A stretch of DNA of 42,588 nt from a bacterium BMS3Bbin03 (GTDB taxonomy: Bacteria; Zhuqueibacterota; JdFR-76; BMS3Abin05). The number at the start of each line of letters is the position of its first letter. Position 1 is the first letter of the stretch. The notes beneath the pieces were generated by a model. It was not told the origin of the DNA and ran no database searches. It worked only from the letters and a program-made list of their open reading frames with translations. The position numbers and the translations under genes are program-made. Below, piece by piece: positions 6,673 to 16,208 of this stretch. The DNA lies in NCBI GenBank assembly GCA_002898015.1, contig BDTM01000095.1:1-42588 (forward strand), read 5' to 3'.

Positions 6673-9492
6673 TTGCGTGCCATCAAAATTCTAATGATCA
6701 TTGCACTGCTATTAATTTGTGCCCCCTGGTCTTTTGCGGGCAATACCGGCAAAATAGCGGGAACGGTTATCGACAAACAAACAGGTGAACCCTTAATCGG
6801 GGCAAATGTCCGAATCAAAGGAACGACATTAGGCGCCGCAGCCGATGCAAAAGGACGCTATTTCATTTTGCAGGTGCCTCCCGGCACCTATGAAGTGGTG
6901 GCGGATTACATTGGGTATCATGGAATGACGGTCGAAAATGTTCGCGTGGCGGTTGACTTGACGACCCGGATCAATTTCCAACTGAGTTCAAAAGCGATAC
7001 AGTTCCCGAATTTAGTGGTCATCGCGAAGCAGCCGATGGTGCAGCCGGATATTACATCGACCCGCCAAAAAACGACGCGGGAAGAAATAAAAACGACCCC
7101 CGGCATGGAGAGGAGCACGGATATATTCAAGCTGTACGGCGGCGCCATCATCGATGCCGCCCCTCAAACCCTGCAGTTGGAAAACGGCGTGCAGCTTCAG
7201 GTTCGGGATGAAAGTCTGAAAAATATTCATATTCGGGGCGGCCGCGGGGGAGAGATTCTGTACCTGGTTGATGGGATGCCGGTCACGCACCCCATTTACG
7301 GCGGGCGGGATGTCCTGGACTTAAATGTGGTGGATGTACAGGAAGTTGAATTATTAACCGGTGCCTTTAGTGCCGAATACGGACAGGCTCAATCCGGTGT
7401 GGTGAATATTACCACACGCTCGGGCGGGAATAAATTTAGAGGCGGCGTCCAATATAAAACCGATCGGCTGAGAATTTTAGGTAACTCGTACGACAAACAT
7501 TACGCCACACTTTATATCGGAGGGCCCGACCCCATCACCAATCGCCTGCTGCCTTCAATCGGACTAAACCTTCCGGGTAAAATTTACTATTTTATCTCGA
7601 CGGATGTGGATTTAACCAATACGCCTTATAATAATCACCGCGACCGGGGCGAAATGTCGTTATTGGGTCTGAAAATAGGAGAAAGACAGAGCAACACCGG
7701 GAATCTAAACACCAAAATAAACTGGAACGTTTCCAATGCTATTAAATTAGTATTTAATTACCACGGTACCTGGCTGCGCTGGGATAATTTCAACTGGCTC
7801 TGGAAATATTATCCGAATCACATCGCCAGCTATTTGCGAAATAATAACAACGCGTCTCTGCAGTTTGTGCATACCCTTTCAAAGTCGACTTATTATACGC
7901 TTAATCTCGGCTATCTTTCTGTGGCTTATCAGGGTTCTTTCGACGGCAAACGCCCGACGGATTTCTGGTCATTTTTCAAAGACGGAAAGAAATATGGTTA
8001 TCAGGATTATGTGAGTCATTTTACAGGCGCGCCCGATTCACTCGAAACCAGCATTAAAGAGCCCGAGGTAGATCCCCTGAACGGATTTTATGATAAATTG
8101 GGTTTTGAAAATATCTGGAGAAATGATTTCACGCGGACGTACACGTTTAAAGGAGACATCACCTCCCAGATAAATTCCCAAAATCTTGTAAAATCGGGTA
8201 TCGAGGTCAATTATAATGATCTTCAATATGTCGATATTCAGGATGCCGGTGTGAAGTTATCCAATTACGGGATGTATCGATTTAAACATGAGACCTACTT
8301 TCCTGCGCCTCCGGGGCCGTTTAAAGAATTGGGCCAAAACCGATGGGTCTTTTATGTGAAACCCCTCATTGGAGGTGCTTACCTTCAGGATAAAATTGAA
8401 ACACAGGGCTTAATCATCAATGCGGGTGTCCGGCTGGATTGGTTTATGCCCGGAAAATCCATCAGAAAAAAAGCATGGAAAGAGGCGTGGCAGGCGGCCA
8501 CCGGATTGAAACCCAATTGGAGCTGGCTAAAGTACAAGATCAGTCCGCGTTTCGGCATCTCATTTCCGATTTCCGTAAAAACAGTTGTGTACTTTTCTTA
8601 CGGGCATTTTAATCAATTGCCGGAACTTCAGTTTTACTATCGTGATCCTTATACGGGTTCTTTCACCGGGAATCCCCATCTCGATTATGTGCAGACCATT
8701 CTTTATGAATTCGGGTTTACCCATCAATTGGCTAAAAACTGGGCGATTGATATCAAGAGTTATACAAAAGACATTTCAAAGCAGGTTGGAACAACCCAAT
8801 TGCGGGCCGCGTTAGGGCTGCCCGTCTATCTGTACGATAATAACGGCTATGCCCGGGCACGCGGAATCGAATTTGATCTCAGAAAGCGGTATTCTCATTT
8901 CACTTCCGGAAGAATTTCGTATACCGTGCAATGGGCAAACGGTTATTCATCTTCTGCGTTTGAAGATTATATTCGATCGATCAATGATTTTCCGAAACCG
9001 ATACGGGAGAGGCGATTGAACTGGGATATTCGCCATCAAGTCATTTTACAGGCGACCATCGCCTCACCCGAAAATAGGCACATGCATCTGTTCGGCCTGA
9101 CAATACCGGATAAATGGGACATCACCATTCTGTCGAGATTCTCTTCGGGCCAGCCGTACACCCCCGGAACGCACGATCCTGTGGTCGCCCAGAAAACGGA
9201 GAATTCCAGAACGGGGCCGCCGTCGATGACAGTTGATCTTAAAATTAATAAATCTTTTAATGTAGCCAATCTCAAACTTTCCGTTTTTGTGGATATCTTC
9301 AATGCGCTCAATTTGAAAAATGTCCAGATTGCCTATGGATTTAATCCCTGGACCGGTAAACCGTTTAAGTACGGAGATAAAATTCAGGATACACGCCAAT
9401 ACTATAATTGGTATACCATGTACCGCTTAATGGATCCCCGTCAGTTTTCCACGGGAAGGCATGCAAACATTGGATTGCGGATAGATTGGTAA
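6673..9492 (+). CDS. TonB-dependent outer-membrane receptor (SusC-like)
   Basis: A 939-aa outer-membrane transporter that should import ligand, probably oligosaccharide, using TonB energy. A signal peptide (ending WSFAG) precedes a CarboxypepD_reg-like domain (about 27-110; GKIAGTVIDKQTGEPLIGAN), a plug domain (about 130-270; NIHIRGGRGGEILYLVDGMP and SAEYGQAQSGVVNITTRSGG) and a beta-barrel ending in an aromatic residue (LRIDW). Translation starts at TTG 6673, with AAGGAGA ending 7 bases upstream; an ATG at 6668 is out of frame. The adjacent genes encode lipoproteins and T9SS proteins, and no SusD follows as it would in a classical Sus pair. Confidence 0.92.
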   Translation: MRAIKILMIIALLLICAPWSFAGNTGKIAGTVIDKQTGEPLIGANVRIKGTTLGAAADAKGRYFILQVPPGTYEVVADYIGYHGMTVENVRVAVDLTTRINFQLSSKAIQFPNLVVIAKQPMVQPDITSTRQKTTREEIKTTPGMERSTDIFKLYGGAIIDAAPQTLQLENGVQLQVRDESLKNIHIRGGRGGEILYLVDGMPVTHPIYGGRDVLDLNVVDVQEVELLTGAFSAEYGQAQSGVVNITTRSGGNKFRGGVQYKTDRLRILGNSYDKHYATLYIGGPDPITNRLLPSIGLNLPGKIYYFISTDVDLTNTPYNNHRDRGEMSLLGLKIGERQSNTGNLNTKINWNVSNAIKLVFNYHGTWLRWDNFNWLWKYYPNHIASYLRNNNNASLQFVHTLSKSTYYTLNLGYLSVAYQGSFDGKRPTDFWSFFKDGKKYGYQDYVSHFTGAPDSLETSIKEPEVDPLNGFYDKLGFENIWRNDFTRTYTFKGDITSQINSQNLVKSGIEVNYNDLQYVDIQDAGVKLSNYGMYRFKHETYFPAPPGPFKELGQNRWVFYVKPLIGGAYLQDKIETQGLIINAGVRLDWFMPGKSIRKKAWKEAWQAATGLKPNWSWLKYKISPRFGISFPISVKTVVYFSYGHFNQLPELQFYYRDPYTGSFTGNPHLDYVQTILYEFGFTHQLAKNWAIDIKSYTKDISKQVGTTQLRAALGLPVYLYDNNGYARARGIEFDLRKRYSHFTSGRISYTVQWANGYSSSAFEDYIRSINDFPKPIRERRLNWDIRHQVILQATIASPENRHMHLFGLTIPDKWDITILSRFSSGQPYTPGTHDPVVAQKTENSRTGPPSMTVDLKINKSFNVANLKLSVFVDIFNALNLKNVQIAYGFNPWTGKPFKYGDKIQDTRQYYNWYTMYRLMDPRQFSTGRHANIGLRIDW

Positions 9493-9499
9493 TAATTTT

Positions 9500-11293
9500 A
9501 TGTCTAAAAAAACAATCCTTTTTAGTCTCCTTATGGTGTTTGTGGCGACAAACACATTGTGGGCACAATTGGCGACGCTTGATTGGAAATTACACAATAT
9601 TGGGAAAGTGCGTCAGGTGATCACCAATACGGGCGGGATGAATGCGAAATTTGATATTTTATTCGACTATCCGGGGCTGATCAATTGCGAGTTTCCGCCC
9701 AATAGTTATGAAGAGCATCTGACGGAGGGCGGGATCTGGATTGGTGCCGTTGTCGGAAAAGACACGCTGGTCTCGGTGGCTCAGGGTGAAGCTTCACCCA
9801 GAGAGTTTTTCCCGTCGGATGCGCCGTGGGATACAATCTGGGTTGTGAATAAAGGAAATACCGTCAATATACCGTATTGGCCCGGTTATGTCGGCGTCTC
9901 CGATCAGGATTTCGTCTGCAGATACAGCGACTATAGTCCTGCCAGCCTGAAAGTCAGCGGCCACACCCCGCTGTACCTGGATGTCATTCAAACCAGTTAC
10001 GCCTGGAGCGCGCATCCGCTGGATGAATTTATTGTATTCAGATATTACATCATCCCGACCAAAACCGACCTGCATCAGGTGTATCTGACGAGCTGGATCA
10101 ACGGGAATGTAGGTTATGCCGAAGCCCCCGGTTTTGGGCTCGACGATGTCTCCTTTTTCAGGCGGGATAAGATGTTATCGGTGACCAAAGATCTCCCAGG
10201 CGGGCCGGACGGGACGGCGATCAGTCCGGTGGCCGCTAAAATTTATCCGCCTTCGAATGAAGCGCATGCCTTAAAACTGACCTACATCTGGTATAACGGG
10301 CGTATGCAGGGATTGCCCCCCCGGGATGCGGATCGATATGCCCAGATGTCAAAAGGGATCATCATGCAGGATCAGGCGAGTACGGGCGACGGCACCAAAT
10401 CGATGGTGTCCATGGGGCCGTACGACATTAGTGTGGGCGATACGCTGCATCTGATGGTCGGACTTATCCTGGGCGAAGGGCTTAAAGGGGTCTACCAAAA
10501 TGCGGACTATCTGGATTGGCTGGTGAAACAGAATTTTAAGGTGCCTTCTCCGCCGCCTTCTCCGCATTTGCGTGTGGAGTCAAAAAACAGACGGGTCACG
10601 TTGAAATGGGATCCTCTGCCCGGCGACCCAAATCCGGAGACTTACATTGACCGGTACAGAGCCGACAAAGATACATTGCCGTTCGAGGGATACAAAGTCT
10701 ATAAAAGCACACAAAGCGCCACCGGTCCCTGGACATTATTGGCGGAATATGATCTGCCGGATGATGCTTTCGGCCCTAATACGGGTCTCACGCACGAATA
10801 TACGGATGTCGGTTTATTGAACAATCTGGACTATTATTATGCCGTAACCGCCTTCGCGAAGCCGGATACGGTCATCGGTTTTCCTTCTCAGGAGTCCAGT
10901 CTTAATGCAAACGCCGTTAAAGCGGTGCCCGGCACGCCTCCGCCCAACACGGTGGGGAAAGTCGCGGTTGTCCCCAATCCTTATCGCGGGGACAGGGCTT
11001 ATAATTCATATAATCCGCCCTGGGAGAAACCTGCCAGCACGCGTGCCCGCTGGATGGAGCAGGACCGGCGGATTCAGTTTATCAATCTGCCCGCCCAATG
11101 TGAAATTAAGGTTTACACCCTGGCAGGCGATCTGGTTGCCACAATCCCGCACAACGATCCCGATAAAGGCTACGAAGATTGGAATCTTACCTCTTATGTG
11201 GGACAGGCGATTTCCAGCGGCATTTATCTGTTTGTGGTTAAAGATACAAAATTAAAAAATGTTCAGGTCGGAAAATTTGTGATCATAAAATAA
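9500..11293 (+). CDS. Secreted Fn3-containing protein, paralogue 1 of 3
   Basis: A 597-aa exported protein that is the first of three paralogues in this locus. The signal peptide ends TLWAQ. Residues 25-340 form an unrecognised, highly conserved domain (LDWKLHNIGKVRQV, CEFPPNSYEEH, YVGVSDQDFVCRYSDY, LDVIQTSYAW). A proline linker (VPSPPPSP) leads to an Fn3-like domain (about 350-470; FEGYKVYKSTQS). The C-terminus (VVPNPYRGD, RRIQFINLPAQCEIKVYTLA, SSGIYLF) is a variant of the T9SS sorting/FlgD-Ig-like domain. It starts 7 bases after the TonB receptor gene, suggesting tight coupling. It is a candidate surface binding partner for the receptor; the function is not established. Confidence 0.85.
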   Translation: MSKKTILFSLLMVFVATNTLWAQLATLDWKLHNIGKVRQVITNTGGMNAKFDILFDYPGLINCEFPPNSYEEHLTEGGIWIGAVVGKDTLVSVAQGEASPREFFPSDAPWDTIWVVNKGNTVNIPYWPGYVGVSDQDFVCRYSDYSPASLKVSGHTPLYLDVIQTSYAWSAHPLDEFIVFRYYIIPTKTDLHQVYLTSWINGNVGYAEAPGFGLDDVSFFRRDKMLSVTKDLPGGPDGTAISPVAAKIYPPSNEAHALKLTYIWYNGRMQGLPPRDADRYAQMSKGIIMQDQASTGDGTKSMVSMGPYDISVGDTLHLMVGLILGEGLKGVYQNADYLDWLVKQNFKVPSPPPSPHLRVESKNRRVTLKWDPLPGDPNPETYIDRYRADKDTLPFEGYKVYKSTQSATGPWTLLAEYDLPDDAFGPNTGLTHEYTDVGLLNNLDYYYAVTAFAKPDTVIGFPSQESSLNANAVKAVPGTPPPNTVGKVAVVPNPYRGDRAYNSYNPPWEKPASTRARWMEQDRRIQFINLPAQCEIKVYTLAGDLVATIPHNDPDKGYEDWNLTSYVGQAISSGIYLFVVKDTKLKNVQVGKFVIIK

Positions 11294-11309
11294 AGTGTGG
11301 ATTGAATCG

Positions 11310-14300
11310 ATGATTAAGCAAACGGTCAAACGAATAAACGTCTTACTTCTGGGGTTCCTTATACTGGGCATTTCAAATCAGGCTTCAAATGCGCAGAATT
11401 ATTTGTCCAGCCTTTCAGCGACAAAAAACGATCCGCTTTATACCACCTATGCGGCCGCTTTAAACCGGTCGGAGTTTGTGATTGATGAAGGTTACCACTT
11501 CGACTGGTACGCGCCGGACAAGGGGATCACTTTTGAAAACGAGAAGGCCGGCAGTCTCGGCCTCGGATTCAAACTGAACGGTTTTTTTCAGTACCGGCTG
11601 GGCGGGGTTTACCGGGAACCGGTTGTGACAACCTCCTACAGCGATCTGGTACGCTACTATTATTATCCGTTCGAGAACATCCGGGTGGAGGTCTTTTTTC
11701 TGGTCTACAGTTCCCGTATTGCGATTCAGGATGTGAAAATTAAAAATGAAGGCGCCTCAACAGTAAGATTAAGCGTTTATCCGTTTTTAGACATGGGAAA
11801 GAATGAAGCCGCGGATGCCGAGCTGATTCCTGAACGGGACGGATTGACGTTTAAACACAAAGAACTTCCCGACGGCTGGACCAAGAGCCACGGGATCCCT
11901 TATCAAAAAGAGAGACTAAATGCTTACATCATCGATGCTTCCGCCGATGCCTGGGGCGCCTATTCAAAATTGACAAAAAGTGCCGTGAGCGGTGCGATTG
12001 CAAAAAAGAAGGCTTCACAGGAGAACTATTGCGTGGAATGGGGGACGGTTCACACGGCGGATGGTTCGTTGTGTACGCTCACGCCTCCCCGGACGCAGCA
12101 AATTATAGAGCACAACGGCAGCGACGCAGAAATTCTGACCGAAGAGGCGCCCAAATGGGGTGAGACCAGTCCCAATATTCCGGGAAACGGCTATCAGGGA
12201 TGCGAGTTAGGCAATTTTGATTCTCCTGCGATTGCCCAGGGGGACTCGTTTCAGGTCATTTTTACCTCTCTGGCAACGGGAGAACAGGGCACCGGCAGGG
12301 GCATCATTCCGCCGCTTCCGGCAAAACAGGGCGTGATTGTTAACATTCAATTAAAGAAAACGGCTTTTCCTCCCGTGCCGCAAAAAGTAAAAGCGACTTT
12401 TTACGGCGGCCGTACGGCCTTTATTCAATGGAAAAAAGAGAAAGGGTACACCTACAATCTTTACCGGCGTAACGCCCGGACAGAAAAAGGAAAATATAAA
12501 CGAATTGCAGCCGGTATTAAGGATTCTCTCTACTACGATTTTACTTTAGACAGCAGCGAAAAATACGGATACATTGTGATCGCCCGGGACAGTGCCGGCC
12601 GGTTTTCCGGACATTCTGCGGACGTCAATAATTTGGGCAGCGCTGATTTTTTAAGTGATGTTTCAAACGACCGCCTCTCCGACAGGATTCCCGGCGGCAG
12701 TCTAAAAGTGGTGGCGCTGCAAAAGAATTTCACTATTCCCCCGGGAGGAAGTGCGCTTCTCCGGATCCTGCGCGGGGTGGCCAAAGGGAACGCGGAAAAA
12801 GACAGCCTGATTTCCGCCTGTCGAAACCTGCGCCGGACCGATTTGCAGCCATTTGTGGAAGAGGACGAACGGCTCTACAGGCGGATTCCGAGGTTAAACT
12901 TTACGAATGCGGATTATAAAATGATGTATTGGAGCGCCTTCTCGATGATGCGCCAGTGTATGCTGCCGCCGGAGGGTCAGTCTTCATACAATTACTATGT
13001 CTTTTCCAGAGAACCCACCTGGGGATGGGGCCACGGCGGCCAGGTTTTCCACGAAAGTCTCTCGATGCTGGCGTACGTGTTTATGGATCCTGTGAGTGCC
13101 ATGAATTCTCAACGCGTCTATATGGAGCGGCAGTGGAAGAACGGGTACATCAATTATCGCACGGGCCCTTATCTGAATGAAACGATTCCTTATCATAATC
13201 AATACACAACTTCGGCGCCGTGGTTTAATTGGGAGAATTGGGAGATTTTTAAAGTCAGCCGGGATACGGTTTTTTTGAAGGAAGCCTATCAATCGGGCAA
13301 AAAGTTTTATCAATTTTGGCTGAACAACCGGGATGCCAACCACGACGGCCTCTGTGAGTGGGGTGCCCATGCTGTCCTGGAATCCGTACGTGATGGGAAG
13401 GTGGCCGTCTGGGATCAGGTGGGCTGGCCGAGCAATTTTGATGCCCTCGATCTTAATGCCATGCTGGTCAATGAGGCACAATCCCTGGGGAAAATGGCGC
13501 AAAAATTGGGATATTCAGAAGATTACGACTATTGGAAGCAGGAAGCGGCGGCTCGCACAGATTCCATTAACCGTTATATGTGGGACTCCCAGACGGGTTT
13601 TTACTACAACATCAATAAAAATGATCACAGTTTTACCTTTAAAACAGCAGATGATTTGAAACGTATGGAAATCATTGGGTTTCTGCCGCTGTGGGCGGGG
13701 ATTGCGGACCAAGCACAGGCGGCAAAGCTGATGCAGCACCTGACCAATCCCCGGGAATTCCGGCGGAAATTCGGCATTCCATCGCTTTCGGCGGCGGACA
13801 GCTATTACCAGCCCATGGGATACTGGAACGGCCCGGTCTGGGTTCAATGGCAATATCTCATTTTTAGGGGACTTCTGCGTTACGGATACGAGCATGAAGC
13901 CCGGCAACTGACGGAAAATGTCTTCAGCAATGTCATTCATCAGCTTAAAACCAGCCACTATTTCTGGGAATTGTACAGCCCGGACGCTTACCGGGCGGGA
14001 TTTCATAAAACCTACATCTGGACGGGGATTGTGGCGCGCATGTTGTTGGACACGCATAAGATGTCTCAGGATGTCAAAAAAAAAAATGAAAAAGTGATTC
14101 CGGAAGCGTTTGTGTTGAGACAAAGCTATCCGAATCCTTTTCGGTATAAAACAACCATTCATTATCGTCTGTTTGTAGCGACAACGATAAAAATTTCGAT
14201 TGTCAATATTCTGGGTCAAAAGATAGCGACCCTTGCGGAAGGTTTTAAAAATGCGGGTCAATACAGAGTGGATTGGGATGCTTCCGCCGTCCCGAACGGA

Positions 14301-14366
14301 GTTTATCTGATTCGGATGCAGACGAATCGATTCTCCGTGACCCGAAAACTGCTTGTCGTAAAATAA
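11310..14366 (+). CDS. T9SS-exported GH63-like (alpha/alpha)6-barrel glycosidase
   Basis: A secreted glycosidase of about 1018 aa. After the signal peptide (ending ASNAQ) come a beta-sandwich region (to about residue 350), an Fn3-like segment (VPQKVKATFYGG, LYRRN), and from about 530 an (alpha/alpha)6 barrel with clan GH-G/GH63 (MGH1-like) signatures: WDQVGWPSNFDALDLN near 699, YWNGPVWVQWQYLIFRG near 840 and FWELYSPD near 884. The Glu in the last motif is a likely catalytic base by family analogy. A T9SS type-A domain starts near 936 (LRQSYPNPFRYKTT). Family members act on alpha-glucosides, mannosylglycerate and related substrates; the substrate here is unknown. I chose ATG 11310 over GTG 11295, as neither has a strong ribosome-binding site. 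Confidence 0.85.
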   Translation: MIKQTVKRINVLLLGFLILGISNQASNAQNYLSSLSATKNDPLYTTYAAALNRSEFVIDEGYHFDWYAPDKGITFENEKAGSLGLGFKLNGFFQYRLGGVYREPVVTTSYSDLVRYYYYPFENIRVEVFFLVYSSRIAIQDVKIKNEGASTVRLSVYPFLDMGKNEAADAELIPERDGLTFKHKELPDGWTKSHGIPYQKERLNAYIIDASADAWGAYSKLTKSAVSGAIAKKKASQENYCVEWGTVHTADGSLCTLTPPRTQQIIEHNGSDAEILTEEAPKWGETSPNIPGNGYQGCELGNFDSPAIAQGDSFQVIFTSLATGEQGTGRGIIPPLPAKQGVIVNIQLKKTAFPPVPQKVKATFYGGRTAFIQWKKEKGYTYNLYRRNARTEKGKYKRIAAGIKDSLYYDFTLDSSEKYGYIVIARDSAGRFSGHSADVNNLGSADFLSDVSNDRLSDRIPGGSLKVVALQKNFTIPPGGSALLRILRGVAKGNAEKDSLISACRNLRRTDLQPFVEEDERLYRRIPRLNFTNADYKMMYWSAFSMMRQCMLPPEGQSSYNYYVFSREPTWGWGHGGQVFHESLSMLAYVFMDPVSAMNSQRVYMERQWKNGYINYRTGPYLNETIPYHNQYTTSAPWFNWENWEIFKVSRDTVFLKEAYQSGKKFYQFWLNNRDANHDGLCEWGAHAVLESVRDGKVAVWDQVGWPSNFDALDLNAMLVNEAQSLGKMAQKLGYSEDYDYWKQEAAARTDSINRYMWDSQTGFYYNINKNDHSFTFKTADDLKRMEIIGFLPLWAGIADQAQAAKLMQHLTNPREFRRKFGIPSLSAADSYYQPMGYWNGPVWVQWQYLIFRGLLRYGYEHEARQLTENVFSNVIHQLKTSHYFWELYSPDAYRAGFHKTYIWTGIVARMLLDTHKMSQDVKKKNEKVIPEAFVLRQSYPNPFRYKTTIHYRLFVATTIKISIVNILGQKIATLAEGFKNAGQYRVDWDASAVPNGVYLIRMQTNRFSVTRKLLVVK

Positions 14367-14391
14367 GGTGCATTAAAAAAAAGGAAATATT

Positions 14392-16182
14392 GTGCTGAAT
14401 TTAAACAGACTATTATTGTACACGGCGGGCATTGCCCTTTACGCCGGTTCGCTGTTTGCCCAGCAGCAGGTTTCATTGGATTGGAAACTGCATAATGTGG
14501 GCCAGGTCCGGCAGCTTGTCACCAATATGGGCGCTTTATGGCGTGCACAGACAAACTATCCCGGTCTCATTTACTGCGAATTTCCGCCCAACAGCTATGA
14601 AGAACATATTGGCCAGGGAGGGATCTGGATCGGGGCGATTACACCCGAAAACGATACGTTGGTTTCCGTCACCACGGGCTGGGGTTCGGATGATGAGTTC
14701 TTTCCAAGCGCTGCGCCCTGGGATTCCATCTGGGTGGTTGGCAAAATGGATACGGTAACAATCCCCTATTGGCCGGATTATGTGGGGGTCTCCGACCAGG
14801 ATTTTGTCTGCCGGTATACCGATTACGGGCCTTCCAGCATGAGAATCAGCGCTCATAAACCCCTTTATCTGGATGTCATCCAAACCAGCTACGCATGGAG
14901 TTCAAAACCGCTCGATGAAATGATTGTGTTCAGATATCACATTATCGCGACCAAATTCGACCTGAAGAAGGCGTACATCGCGTTTTGGCTGGACGGAAAT
15001 GTCGGTTATCGCGGACAGGGTTGGAATTTTGCCCTTGACGATTATTCGATCTATTATAAAGAACAGCATTTGGGCATTGCAATGGATAGTCCCGGCGGTC
15101 CGGACGGAACGGCTTACAGCCCGATCGGCATTAAGATTTATCCCCCTAAAACCGTCGCGGAGGATTCTCTGCGCTGGACATTTAACTGGTATCCGAATCA
15201 AACCGTGCCCAACCGGGACCCCCTGCGGTACAAAGATATGGCAGCCGGAAAAATCATGCAGAACCAGCAGGTCGCCAATGGTTCCCAATTTATTGTTTCG
15301 TTTGGTCCCTTTAACCTGGCTGCAGGGGATACGCTTAATTTAATTGTGGGTGAGATTCTGGGCGATGGACTGAATGGCGTTTTAAAGAATTCGGATCAGA
15401 TGAATTGGCTGGTGAACCAAAATTTCAAGGTGCCTTCGCCGCCGCCGAATCCGCCTCTGCGCGTCGAAATGAGAAATCACAAGGTCATTTTAAACTGGAA
15501 GGTCCGGCCGGGGGATGTCAATCCGGAAACTTACAAGGATCCCTATCGCGCCGATAGTACGGCTCAGCCGTTTGAGGGATACCGGGTCTATAAAAGCACC
15601 CAAAGCATAACGGGTTCGTGGACGCTATTGGCGGAATATGATTTGAAGGACAACACATTTGGTCCTAATACCGGCCTTGAACACAACTATACGGATATTG
15701 GGCTGCTCAACAATCTGGACTATTATTACACGGTAACGGCCTTTTCAAAGCCGGATACGGTCATCGGTTTTCCTTCGCAGGAGTCCAGCCTGAATGCAAA
15801 CGCCGTAAAAGCGGTTCCGGGCACGGCTCCGCCGAAAACAATCGGCAAAGTGGCTGTTGTACCGAATCCCTATCGCGGCGATGTGGCTTACAACACATAC
15901 AATCCGCCGTGGGAAAAGCCGGGAGGGACGCGCGCCCGCTGGATGGAGCAGGACCGGCGAATTCAGTTTATCAATCTGCCCGCTCAATGTGAGATTAAGA
16001 TCTACACGCTGGCCGGAAATCTTGTCGCCACAATTCCCCACAACGATCCGAATAAAGGCTACGAAGACTGGAATCTTACATCTTATGTGGGACAGGCGAT
16101 TTCCAGCGGTATTTACTTGTTTACGGTCAAAGATATTAAGACGGGCGATGTACAGCTTGGCAAGTTTGTGATCATTAAATAG
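14392..16182 (+). CDS. Secreted Fn3-containing protein, paralogue 2 of 3
   Basis: A 596-aa paralogue of the proteins at 9500 and 16209. It starts at GTG 14392, with AAGGAAA just upstream. The signal peptide ends SLFAQ. It keeps the same blocks: LDWKLHNVGQVRQL, CEFPPNSYEEH, YVGVSDQDFVCRYTDY, VPSPPPNPP, FEGYRVYKSTQS and the NPYRGD-type C-terminal domain. Its last 110 residues are nearly identical to those of paralogue 1, while the segment around 215-330 is more divergent, fitting a shared export/anchor module and a variable recognition region. It follows the GH63-like gene by 25 bases. The function is unknown; a glycan-binding role is inferred from context. Confidence 0.85.
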   Translation: MLNLNRLLLYTAGIALYAGSLFAQQQVSLDWKLHNVGQVRQLVTNMGALWRAQTNYPGLIYCEFPPNSYEEHIGQGGIWIGAITPENDTLVSVTTGWGSDDEFFPSAAPWDSIWVVGKMDTVTIPYWPDYVGVSDQDFVCRYTDYGPSSMRISAHKPLYLDVIQTSYAWSSKPLDEMIVFRYHIIATKFDLKKAYIAFWLDGNVGYRGQGWNFALDDYSIYYKEQHLGIAMDSPGGPDGTAYSPIGIKIYPPKTVAEDSLRWTFNWYPNQTVPNRDPLRYKDMAAGKIMQNQQVANGSQFIVSFGPFNLAAGDTLNLIVGEILGDGLNGVLKNSDQMNWLVNQNFKVPSPPPNPPLRVEMRNHKVILNWKVRPGDVNPETYKDPYRADSTAQPFEGYRVYKSTQSITGSWTLLAEYDLKDNTFGPNTGLEHNYTDIGLLNNLDYYYTVTAFSKPDTVIGFPSQESSLNANAVKAVPGTAPPKTIGKVAVVPNPYRGDVAYNTYNPPWEKPGGTRARWMEQDRRIQFINLPAQCEIKIYTLAGNLVATIPHNDPNKGYEDWNLTSYVGQAISSGIYLFTVKDIKTGDVQLGKFVIIK

Positions 16183-16208
16183 CGGTTTAAAGAGAGAGGT
16201 AATCATTA

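Noticed and set aside
12984..14261. Long minus-strand frames inside the GH63-like gene
   Set aside because: Shadows of the coding strand; no start context or domain.
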